Shown here: in pieces, positions 7,954 through 15,019 of the stretch | Numbering within the stretch: position 1 is the stretch's first letter | How the letters are laid out: every line of letters begins with the position of its first letter | Assembly (NCBI GenBank): GCA_964343305.1 | Contig: CAYFJO010000233.1 | Span: 1 to 16,284 of the forward strand | DNA length: 16,284 bases | Source of the DNA: CAYFJO01 sp964343305 | Lineage (GTDB): Bacteria; Planctomycetota; Planctomycetia; Pirellulales; Pirellulaceae | Direction: 5' to 3' | Notes under the pieces: model-generated | What the model was told of the DNA's origin: nothing | What the model saw: only the letters and a program-made list of their open reading frames with translations | Databases searched by the model: none | Program-made: the position numbers and the translations under genes

Positions 7954-7955
7954 GG

Positions 7956-8927
7956 CTACACTTTGATATTGATGATTTTTTTAATGACTAATGCACCGAC
8001 AATTTGTAATATGACCGCAACCGCCAGCATCTTCTGGCCCAACGGATCTTCGACCAGCATCATCATGTAGTCGGGATTGAGACGGTAAACGACCACCGCC
8101 AAGACCGGCGGCAACGCCAACAACACAATGCCCGACAACCGGCCTTCACCGGTCAACGCTTGGACTTGGCCAAAGATTTGATATCGCTCACGCACCAAAT
8201 GGCCGATTTTGTCGAGGATTTCCGCCAGGTCACCGCCCGTGGTTCGCTGCAACACAACCGCTGTTACGAAGAATCGCAAATCGAGATTGGGGACGCGCTC
8301 GGCCATCTCTTCCAGTGCATCTTCGAGCGGAATTCCGAAGTTTTGCTCTTCATAAACTCGCGTGAACTCTGCTTTGATCGGCTCCTTCATTTCGTCCGCA
8401 ACCAGTTTCAAACCCGCCGCCAAACTGTGGCCGGATCGTAACGCTCGTGCCATTAATTCCAATGCTTCCGGCAGTTGTTTTCCGAACTTCGCCAGACGTC
8501 GTTTACGGAGAAACGCCAGTGCGAACAGCGGAAGGATGGCGAACGTGATGCCGATCACCGGAGCCAGCCCAATCGAGACTCCAACAAAAGCCCAAATCAG
8601 CGCGGTTCCCAATCCAAGTCCGCCGCAAATGGCCAAGAACTTGGAGGGATCGATGCTCAGGCCCGCTTGTTCAATGAACAATCGCAGATTGAGAAACTTG
8701 GAAAACCACTCTTCCAGCCCCGTCGGCATGTCGTCCATGGCTGACGCCAGCAAATCCGGCCGCTCACCGGCGTTTGCCACCGCGCGTCCCGTGCCATTGC
8801 CCGTCAAGACCTCCAGCCGATCTTCCGCGGCACTTGCTTCGTCGCCGCGCATCATCAGCCCGACGGCACCGACCAGCGTCGCGACACAAACAAAAACGGC
8901 AATGGAAACTACGATAAAGATTGTCAT
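7956..8927 (-). CDS. tadB: TadB inner-membrane platform protein (T2SS-F domain)
   Basis: This 323-aa protein has an N-terminal membrane helix (residues 3-26) and paired helices around 94-140. A T2SS-F domain follows, with the TadB-type stretch LPEALELMARALRSGHSLAAG, then NFGIPLEDALEEMAERVP and RTTGGDLAEILDKIG. Two C-terminal helices follow, near 243-262 and 284-312. It is the partner of TadC in the inner-membrane core of the Tad machine. The start is 2 nt after the cpaF stop and there is a 2-nt gap to tadC, the usual cpaF-tadB-tadC arrangement. Confidence 0.9.
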   Translation of the reverse strand: MTIFIVVSIAVFVCVATLVGAVGLMMRGDEASAAEDRLEVLTGNGTGRAVANAGERPDLLASAMDDMPTGLEEWFSKFLNLRLFIEQAGLSIDPSKFLAICGGLGLGTALIWAFVGVSIGLAPVIGITFAILPLFALAFLRKRRLAKFGKQLPEALELMARALRSGHSLAAGLKLVADEMKEPIKAEFTRVYEEQNFGIPLEDALEEMAERVPNLDLRFFVTAVVLQRTTGGDLAEILDKIGHLVRERYQIFGQVQALTGEGRLSGIVLLALPPVLAVVVYRLNPDYMMMLVEDPLGQKMLAVAVILQIVGALVIKKIINIKV

Positions 8928-8929
8928 TC

Positions 8930-10252
8930 TTAGTCCACCATCATCACGCGTTGCTTAAAGGCGCTTGCCGGCAACCGGATGCCCGCGGATTCCAATTGGT
9001 CCATGAAGGCTGGGCGAATTCCCGTCGAAACAAAGCGTCCTTTGGCGCGGCCGTTCTCATCAATGCCGTCTTGAACAAACAAATAAATGTCTTGCATGAT
9101 CACCGTGTCTTGTTCCATGCCGACAACTTCCGTGATGTGAGTCACCTTTCGCGGACCGCCTTGCAGCCGGTTGGCTTGAACGATCAGATGCACGGCACTG
9201 GAAATCTGTTGTCGCATCGCCTTGATGGGCAACTCGAAGCCGGACATCATGATCATCGTTTCGATACGAGCGATCGCGTCACGGGGCGAGTTGGCGTGCG
9301 TCGTGGTCAGCGAACCATCGTGGCCAGTGTTCATGGCCTGCAACATGTCGAGAGTTTCCGGACCACGGCACTCACCGATGATGATTCGTTCGGGACGCAT
9401 ACGCAGGGCGTTTTTGACCAGGTCCGTGGCCGTCACGGCACCTTTGCCTTCGATATTTGGCGGGCGTGTCTCGAGCCGCACGACGTGGTCTTGTTGCAAT
9501 TGCAATTCGGCCGCGTCTTCGATCGTGACGATACGGTCTTTGTTGGAAATGAAGCTGGAAAGCGTGTTCAACAACGTCGTTTTCCCCGAACCGGTACCGC
9601 CCGAAATGACCACGTTCAAGCGGGCCTTCATGGCTCCTTCCATCAACATGACCATTTCCGGCGTGAACGCTTTGTAGTTCAGCAGGTCTTCGAGCTTGAG
9701 CGGATTCGAGCCGAAACGCCGAATCGAAACCGCCGCTCCGTCCAATGCCAGAGGCGGAATGATCGCGTTCACACGAGATCCATCCGGCAAGCGAGCGTCA
9801 ACCATCGGCGAGACTTCGTCCACACGACGCCCGACTTTCGAGACGATGCGGTCAATGATCTGCAGCAGATGCGAATTGTCACGGAATTCGACGCTGGTCC
9901 GTTCCATCTTTCCGCGACGTTCGACGTAAATGCTCTTTGGACCGTTGATCATAATGTCGCTGATCGTTGCGTCTTTGAGCAGCAGTTCCAAAGGACCCAA
10001 ACCGAACGTCTCGTCGAGCACCTCTTCGATCAGTCGCTCGCGTTCATTGCGGTTCAGCAAGGTTCCTTCGGTGTCGCACAGATGTTCCACGACGAGACGA
10101 ATCTCGCGCCGCAACACGTCGCCTTCCAGATCGCCGACCTTGGACAAGTCGAGTTTGTCGACCAGTTTACTGTGGATGCGACGTTTGAGATTTTCAAATT
10201 CTTCGGCCTTTCCCTGTTCGGGAGACCGCACTTGCTGAGGGAATGCCTTCAT
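8930..10252 (-). CDS. cpaF: Tad pilus assembly ATPase CpaF/TadA
   Basis: This 440-aa secretion ATPase of the GspE/VirB11 superfamily hydrolyses ATP as a cytoplasmic ring to drive Flp pilus assembly. An N-terminal helical domain (about 15-95) leads into the FGLGPLELLLKD and SDIMINGP motifs. The P-loop GGTGSGKT is at 218-225, the Asp box IEDAAEL at 244-250, Walker B IIIGECRG at 290-297, and the His box MNTGHDGSLTTTHANSP at 307-323. All key residues are intact and the length is typical. The ATG at 10252 has GGAA upstream. It is the first gene of the leftward operon, with a 285-bp divergent region in front. No pilin, CpaB, secretin or TadZ gene precedes it. Confidence 0.95.
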   Translation of the reverse strand: MKAFPQQVRSPEQGKAEEFENLKRRIHSKLVDKLDLSKVGDLEGDVLRREIRLVVEHLCDTEGTLLNRNERERLIEEVLDETFGLGPLELLLKDATISDIMINGPKSIYVERRGKMERTSVEFRDNSHLLQIIDRIVSKVGRRVDEVSPMVDARLPDGSRVNAIIPPLALDGAAVSIRRFGSNPLKLEDLLNYKAFTPEMVMLMEGAMKARLNVVISGGTGSGKTTLLNTLSSFISNKDRIVTIEDAAELQLQQDHVVRLETRPPNIEGKGAVTATDLVKNALRMRPERIIIGECRGPETLDMLQAMNTGHDGSLTTTHANSPRDAIARIETMIMMSGFELPIKAMRQQISSAVHLIVQANRLQGGPRKVTHITEVVGMEQDTVIMQDIYLFVQDGIDENGRAKGRFVSTGIRPAFMDQLESAGIRLPASAFKQRVMMVD

Positions 10253-10454
10253 TGCGATAGTTCCATTTCGCGAAGATCTGTCGTTAATTACATACTTTGC
10301 CGAATGCGACGGTTAGAAAACCATCTGCGAAAACATACCTCACAGTTAGCAACGTGCGCGAATCTGGGGGGGTGCGGGAAATCTCCAACTTCCGAAGTCG
10401 TAGGTGCGGGCTCTGCCACACGCACGGACACCGCGGTTTTCAAAACAGCATTTC
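10253..10454. other. Divergent intergenic region between cpaF and the Hyi-like gene
   Basis: No gene is supported. The region must hold the leftward promoter of the tad operon. An AT-richer stretch (TATGTAAT read leftward, about 10286-10293) could be its -10 box, but I found no convincing -35 partner. Confidence 0.4.
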
Positions 10455-10497
10455 GTCAGGCCAAGCCTGACCGACATCTGATACAATCGTTAAACGA
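10455..10497 (+). promoter_or_regulatory. Promoter with operator-like palindromes for the Hyi-like gene
   Basis: A perfect 7-bp inverted repeat with a 3-nt spacer, GTCAGGCCAAGCCTGAC, spans 10455-10471. A -10-like TACAAT is at 10482-10487. Directly after it is a second perfect palindrome, ATCGTTAAACGAT, at 10486-10498. With standard spacing the -35 region would fall inside the first palindrome and the transcription start inside the second, which is how operators are often placed. The first palindrome may instead be a copy of a dispersed repeat. No good -35 hexamer is present. Confidence 0.4.
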
Positions 10498-10537
10498 TGA
10501 AACACTGATTCAACCCGAACGACAGGATAGACCCGCC

Positions 10538-11452
10538 ATGAACGAATCAAACGACGCCATCTCTCGCCGCAACATCATGCTCGCCGCGGGTGCCGCAGCG
10601 GTTGGAATGACCACCGCCGTCGTCCGAAACACAACCGCCGAATCAATCCCGGTCCCTCAAGATTTCAAGATCACCAACGGCCGAATTCGTCAGTCGGTGA
10701 TGGGATGGTGTTTCAAGCCCATGCCCTCTGCGGAACTTGCCAAGCACTGCAAAGCCATGGGAATGAAAGCCATCGAAGGCATAAGTCCCAAAGATTATCC
10801 CATGGCGCGAGAGTTGGGTCTGGAGATTTCGATCGTCAGCAGCCACGGCTTCAAAGAAGGGTTTTGCAATCCGGCACAACACGAGAAGTGCGACCAGACG
10901 CTCCGCGAGCGAATCGATCTAGCCGCCGAGTTTGGTTACAAGAACGTGATCACGTTCACCGGCATGCGCCCCGAAGGTTTAAGCGACGAACAAATGACCA
11001 AGAACTGCGTCGCCGGTTGGAAAAACGTCATCGGATATGCGGAGAAGAAGAAGGTGAATTTGTGTCTAGAACATCTCAACACGCGCGACGACACCCACCC
11101 GATGAAAGGACACCCCGGCTATTTCGGCGACGACGTCGATCACTGCGTGGAGATGATTAAGCAAGTCGGGTCGCCGCGGATGAAGTTGCTGTTCGACGTC
11201 TACCACGTCCAGATCATGAACGGCGACGTCATCCGCCGCATCCGTCAATACAAAGACTACATCGGCCACTATCACACCGCCGGCAATCCGGGCCGCGGCG
11301 AATTAGACGATACGCAAGAGATCAACTATCCGGCCGTCATGAACGCGATTTTGGAATCAGGCTACGATGGTTTTGTAGCACAGGAATTCATCCCGACTTG
11401 GGACGACAAAATCGCAGCCCTCCGCCATGCCGTCCAATTGTGCGATGTCTAA
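10538..11452 (+). CDS. Hydroxypyruvate isomerase-like TIM-barrel protein, Tat-exported
   Basis: This 304-aa protein belongs to the xylose-isomerase-like/AP-endonuclease-2 TIM-barrel superfamily and most resembles the hydroxypyruvate isomerase (Hyi) group. Putative catalytic and metal-binding residues are in place: Glu178 in CLEHLN, Asp220 and His223 in LFDVYHVQ, His246 in GHYHTAGNPGRGE, and Glu283 in AQEF. The N-terminus has a twin-arginine signal (SRRNIML, residues 9-15, then an Ala/Gly-rich core), so it is probably exported folded. Tat-exported sugar isomerase-like proteins are frequent in planctomycetes, and the true substrate is uncertain. The ATG at 10538 is chosen because the Tat signal starts there. 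The same frame is open over 1.6 kb upstream, but that part is the antisense of cpaF. Confidence 0.85.
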   Translation: MNESNDAISRRNIMLAAGAAAVGMTTAVVRNTTAESIPVPQDFKITNGRIRQSVMGWCFKPMPSAELAKHCKAMGMKAIEGISPKDYPMARELGLEISIVSSHGFKEGFCNPAQHEKCDQTLRERIDLAAEFGYKNVITFTGMRPEGLSDEQMTKNCVAGWKNVIGYAEKKKVNLCLEHLNTRDDTHPMKGHPGYFGDDVDHCVEMIKQVGSPRMKLLFDVYHVQIMNGDVIRRIRQYKDYIGHYHTAGNPGRGELDDTQEINYPAVMNAILESGYDGFVAQEFIPTWDDKIAALRHAVQLCDV

Positions 11453-11910
11453 GGTTTCAGTTCGGAGCTAGTGCTCTTCTTATGGTAGGCAGAGATGTTG
11501 TTCACACCGTGTTCGATGTAATATCTGTCCACAAGGTCATCAACAAACACGATCGCGCCTTGATCTACTAGAATGTGAAGTTTTCGCAATCGGCCCTTGA
11601 TTGATTTCCCGCCTTTGGCGGACTCCGTTTCTTTCGTTGGCTTGAGTTCGATCACCCTGCCAGACACATTCCAAGTGCCTTCCGCCTTGCCCATTCGGGT
11701 TACGCAACCGCCCCACTCGGCCGTGTAGTCCCCCGTTTCCTTGAGGTCGATCGTTACGTTCAACGCCAATCCGTCACCGCGGTAATACGTGCCAAAGATT
11801 GTCATCACGGTTAGCGGCGAAGCCGGCGGGGAAATAGCCTCGTCGCAACGCGACGGACCACACATTCTCGTCAGTGCGATGAGGCAGGCGATTACGATCG
11901 ATCGATGCAT
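11449..11910 (-). CDS. Small exported protein of unknown function, 153 aa
   Basis: A signal peptide covers residues 1-23 (MHRS, then a hydrophobic core, with likely cleavage near SRCDEA). The mature part holds a beta-rich stretch, GTYYRGDGLALNVTIDL (40-56), then AEWGGCVTRMGKAEGTW (64-80) and ELKP (88-91). This looks like a small lipocalin-like barrel that responds with a G-x-W turn, but I cannot name the family. The C-terminal 60 residues are basic and less distinctive. The ATG at 11910 is supported by AAGGAG a few bases before it; the frame is open to 11991 without a better site. A weak leftward -35 (TTGACG, 11974-11979) lies upstream. Its stop codon overlaps that of the Hyi-like gene. Confidence 0.7.
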   Translation of the reverse strand: MHRSIVIACLIALTRMCGPSRCDEAISPPASPLTVMTIFGTYYRGDGLALNVTIDLKETGDYTAEWGGCVTRMGKAEGTWNVSGRVIELKPTKETESAKGGKSIKGRLRKLHILVDQGAIVFVDDLVDRYYIEHGVNNISAYHKKSTSSELKP

Positions 11911-12022
11911 GTTCTTCTCCTTGCGAGTTGACGAAATGGACGTGCGGGAATACCAATTTGTTCCCCTAGGATTCGTCAAATCTCTAGCCAATGATTGCCG
12001 CCAATGCCGCGGAAGGACATAA

Positions 12023-12187
12023 CTGACGTTGCTCAGGCGATACGAAAGCGCCGAAGAGGACGCTCTGGTACTGCTTTCCTACGGCGAGTCCCCGCGTGAC
12101 GTGACGCTGCCCCTTGCCCAACACGCGGCTTGGTCCCAATTGGCCATCACGGTGTTAGCCAGCGATGTTGCAATATTGCTCTATTAG
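12023..12187 (+). pseudogene. Remnant of an exported planctomycete protein (possible DUF1553/PSD1 C-terminal tail)
   Basis: An open frame of 54 codons with no start codon runs from just after a TAA (12020-12022) to TAG at 12185-12187. Its translation looks protein-like: an acidic helix (RRYESAEEDALVLLSYG), then GESPRDVTLP, HAAWSQLAITVLASD, and a hydrophobic end. The G-E-S-P...L...AAW order reminds me of the C-terminal end of the large DUF1549/DUF1553 (PSD1-type) exported proteins that are abundant in planctomycetes. The rest of such a gene (hundreds of codons) is absent upstream, so this would be a degraded fragment. It could also be a chance open frame. Confidence 0.4.
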
Positions 12188-12693
12188 TTCGCTTCGCCCA
12201 ATTGACGATATGACCTTGCAGCATCGACGTAGTGCGTCCAGGCATGGCGAATTCGCTCTCGATCTTCGTCTGTCGACTCGCGGCGAATTTTTCCCGGCGT
12301 TCCCATGACGACGGAATTTGGAGGGACCACCGTGCCTTCGGTGACGACCGCACCCACGGCCACGATGCTTCCCGTGCCGACCCTCGCCCCGTTCATCACC
12401 ACGGCACGCATCCCAATTAAAACGTCGGCGGCGATTTCCGCGCCGTGCACGATCGCCGCGTGACCAATGGTTACACGATCGCCTAACACGCATGGGAATC
12501 CTGGATCGGCATGCAACACGCACAGGTCTTGGACGTTGGTCTGACGTCCGATGCGAATGGCTTCCGCGTCACCGCGAATGACCGCACCAAACCAGACACT
12601 TGATTCAGCCCTGATCGAGACGTCGCCAATGACGGTCGCATTGGGCGCGAGATAAACGGATGGATCGATCGATTCGCTTGCAGGACCGCTCAT
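12184..12693 (-). CDS. Gamma-class carbonic anhydrase family protein
   Basis: This 169-aa left-handed beta-helix (hexapeptide repeat) protein belongs to the gamma-carbonic anhydrase/YrdA group, which works as a trimer with one metal site per subunit interface. The three histidine ligands are present: His61 (VLHAD), His78 and His83 (IGHAAIVHG). The RGD (40-42) and TNVQD (52-56) motifs are also intact. The family's GMGA turn reads GMRA here (94-97). Carbonic anhydrase activity is possible, but many members have no proven activity. The ATG at 12693 fits the family N-terminus. A TTG 30 nt upstream is in frame but adds an atypical leader. Neither has a clear Shine-Dalgarno. A TAGAAT-like -10 lies close in front (12705-12710). 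Confidence 0.85.
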   Translation of the reverse strand: MSGPASESIDPSVYLAPNATVIGDVSIRAESSVWFGAVIRGDAEAIRIGRQTNVQDLCVLHADPGFPCVLGDRVTIGHAAIVHGAEIAADVLIGMRAVVMNGARVGTGSIVAVGAVVTEGTVVPPNSVVMGTPGKIRRESTDEDRERIRHAWTHYVDAARSYRQLGEAN

Positions 12694-12825
12694 TACCAAG
12701 ATGATTCTAGTCAAAGCGAACAATTCAAGGAACAGAGTGCTTGGGACGCTGGAACGTCACCACTGGAGTTGATGGGCGTTTTGAGCGACAATGCGGAACT
12801 GCAACGACCAAGGAAACCGAACATT

Positions 12826-13368
12826 ATGCAAATTCACGCGACGACAATTCTGACGGTTCGCCACAAGGGCAAAGTTGCCATGGGTGGCGATGGCCAAGTG
12901 ACGCTGGGCAGCGCCGTGATGAAGGCTGATGCGATGAAGATCCGCCGGCTGATGGACGACACGGTGTTGTGTGGATTTGCTGGCTCTAGTGCCGATGCGT
13001 TCGCTTTGCTGGAGCGATTTGAAGCCAAACTAAAGGACTTTCCGGCCAACGTGCCACGTGCCGCCACGGAGTTGGCCAAGGAATGGCGAACCGATCGCGC
13101 CCTGCGTCGTTTGGAAGCGTTGCTGGCCGTCACGGATGCCAAGCACACTTTGCTGGTCAGTGGCACGGGCGACGTGATTTTGCCATCGGACGGCATTGTG
13201 GGCATTGGGTCGGGAGGCAACTATGCGATCGCCGCGGCCCGTGCCCTGGTCGCTCATTCGAAACTGAGTGCCGCCGACATTGTGCGGGAAGCATTGACGA
13301 TCGCAGGCGAAATCGACATCTATACAAACAAAAACATCGTGGTTGAGGAATTGGAATGCCAAGATTGA
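12826..13368 (+). CDS. hslV: HslV peptidase subunit of the HslVU protease
   Basis: This 180-aa threonine peptidase (T1B, proteasome beta-like fold) assembles as two hexameric rings and is activated by HslU. The first residues are MQIHATTILTVRHKGKVAMG. Thr6 is the predicted nucleophile after removal of MQIHA, and Lys33 corresponds to mature Lys28. The GGDGQVTLG, GFAGSSADAF, EWRTDRALRRLEALL and GIGSGGNYA motifs are all present, and the length is typical. The ATG at 12826 has AAGGA 11 nt upstream and gives the usual short propeptide. A TTG at 12769 is in frame but would add a 19-residue unconserved leader. It overlaps hslU by 13 nt. Confidence 0.95.
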   Translation: MQIHATTILTVRHKGKVAMGGDGQVTLGSAVMKADAMKIRRLMDDTVLCGFAGSSADAFALLERFEAKLKDFPANVPRAATELAKEWRTDRALRRLEALLAVTDAKHTLLVSGTGDVILPSDGIVGIGSGGNYAIAAARALVAHSKLSAADIVREALTIAGEIDIYTNKNIVVEELECQD

Positions 13369-14732
13369 AAGGCGGAAAAAAAGGCGCGGAAGTTCAAGCC
13401 GGCGGCAACACGCCGCGTGAGACCGTGGAACAACTCGACCGCTATATCGTTGGCCAGGATGACGCCAAACGTGCCGTGGCGATCGCCATTCGCAATCGCT
13501 GGCGTCGCCAGCAGTTACCCGAAGAAATGCGGGGCGAAGTTGCGCCGAAGAACATTCTGATGATTGGTCCGACGGGCGTTGGCAAAACGGAGATCGCTCG
13601 ACGACTCGCGAAGCTGACTGGCGCGCCGTTTATCAAGGTCGAGGCGACTAAGTATACCGAGGTTGGATATTATGGCCGCGACGTCGAGAGCATGGTCCGC
13701 GAGTTGGTCGAAAACGCCATCAGCATTGTGCGTGAAGACGAGCGAAAAGAAGTCGAAGATGAAGCCAGGGTGCGAACGGAAGAGCGGTTGCTCGACTTGA
13801 TCGCTCCGCGCCCGCTGCACTACGAAATGTCGGAAGATGAAAGCGAATCGCCGGAACAATACGAGCGGACTCGCGCCAAAATGCACGCCATGTTGGTTGC
13901 CGGTGAGTTGGATCAGCGCAGTGTCGAAATGACGATCGAGCAAAAGGCCACGCCCATGGTGTTCAGCGGCATGGGCATGGAACAGATGGACGTCGACCTG
14001 CAGGGCATGTTCGAAAAGATCATTCCCAAGAACTCGATGACTCGCGAGTTGACCATCGCCGAAGCACGCGAAGTGATCTTTGAACAGGAGTGCGACGCGC
14101 TGCTCGACCCGGAGAAGATTAACGGAGCCGCCATCGATCTGGCGGAGAATCTCGGCATTATCTTCCTCGACGAAATCGACAAGGTCGTCGCCAGCGATGG
14201 CAAAGGAACCGATGTGTCGCGGCAAGGTGTGCAGCGGGACTTGCTGCCGATCGTCGAGGGAACAACGATTCAAACACGGTATGGTTATGTGAAAACCGAC
14301 CATATTCTTTTCATTGCGGCCGGAGCGTTTCACAAGAACAAACCGAGTGAACTGATGCCCGAGTTGCAGGGGCGCTTTCCGATTCGAGTCGAGTTGACGG
14401 ATCTGACCAAGGATGATTTCGTCCGAATTCTCACCGAACCCAAGAATTCGTTGACCAAGCAGTATGTCGCGCTGATGGAAACAGAAGGCGTCAAACTGGA
14501 TTTTGCCAAAGATGCGATTGAGAGCTTGGCGTCGTACGCGTTCAAAGTCAATCAATCCGCGCAGAACATCGGTGCTCGTCGTTTGTACACAATTATGGAG
14601 CGGTTATTGGAGGAGCTAAGCTTCGAAGCTCCGGACATGAAAATGGGAAAAGTCAAAGTCAACGCCGCCTACGTGAATGAACGGCTGGAAGAAGTGGCGG
14701 ACGATGAAGATTTGAGCAAGTACATTCTCTGA
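13356..14732 (+). CDS. hslU: HslU ATPase (unfoldase) subunit of the HslVU protease
   Basis: This 458-aa AAA+ protein unfolds substrates and feeds them to HslV. The N-terminal LDRYIVGQDDAKRAVAIA motif (27-44) is typical. Walker A GPTGVGKT is at 71-78 and Walker B IIFLDEID at 268-275. Sensor-2 GARR is at 406-409. The C-terminal tail LSKYIL, which inserts into HslV, is intact. The I-domain covers roughly 112-245. The substrate-gripping pore loop reads GYYG (104-107), where the usual form is GYVG. The ATG lies inside the end of hslV in another frame, with GAGGAATTGG just before it, so the two are translationally linked. The length is typical. No T-rich terminator is seen after the stop. Confidence 0.95.
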   Translation: MPRLKGGKKGAEVQAGGNTPRETVEQLDRYIVGQDDAKRAVAIAIRNRWRRQQLPEEMRGEVAPKNILMIGPTGVGKTEIARRLAKLTGAPFIKVEATKYTEVGYYGRDVESMVRELVENAISIVREDERKEVEDEARVRTEERLLDLIAPRPLHYEMSEDESESPEQYERTRAKMHAMLVAGELDQRSVEMTIEQKATPMVFSGMGMEQMDVDLQGMFEKIIPKNSMTRELTIAEAREVIFEQECDALLDPEKINGAAIDLAENLGIIFLDEIDKVVASDGKGTDVSRQGVQRDLLPIVEGTTIQTRYGYVKTDHILFIAAGAFHKNKPSELMPELQGRFPIRVELTDLTKDDFVRILTEPKNSLTKQYVALMETEGVKLDFAKDAIESLASYAFKVNQSAQNIGARRLYTIMERLLEELSFEAPDMKMGKVKVNAAYVNERLEEVADDEDLSKYIL

Positions 14733-15019
14733 GCGGTGACGGTCGCTCCGCTTAGAACTTGGTGGCTTTTCGACTACAAGATTCGTCGCACCTGTGCACG
14801 GAAAAGAGTTCCCTAGCCCCAATAACACTCACGTTTTACGCATTACGAAGACTCGAAAATGCCCCCAATCGGCTAGACTTTGGTGGCAATTTAGCCACAA
14901 TAGAAGTTGGTACAAGCCCCTGATAGGAGCAGTGGTGGAGCAACAAGACTTTGCTACGGATTTCGTTGCCCTAATCAATCATTCACTTTCTTATCTAGAT
15001 CAAGATATTTCATTCATCA
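14733..15019. other. Intergenic region between hslU and the kinase gene
   Basis: No gene is supported in these 287 bp. A short hairpin (GAGCG 14731-14735 with CGCTC 14744-14748) follows the hslU stop but has no T-run. A 5-bp stem, GTGGC and GCCAC, is at 14883-14898. The last 80 bases are AT-richer. They hold TTGCCC (about 14967-14972) and TTATCT, a very weak promoter candidate for the kinase. No ribosome site precedes the kinase ATG. Confidence 0.4.

Noticed and set aside
8921..10537. Very long open frame on the + strand running through the cpaF region into the Hyi-like gene
   Set aside because: It is the antisense of cpaF, which has all its catalytic motifs. The translated part is His/Arg/Phe-rich and unlike any family. 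The real gene begins at the Tat signal at 10538.
13515..14555. 346-codon open frame on the - strand
   Set aside because: It lies wholly antisense to hslU, which is intact, and its composition is that of a shadow frame.
14731..14748. Possible terminator after hslU
   Set aside because: The stem is only 5 bp and no T-run follows.
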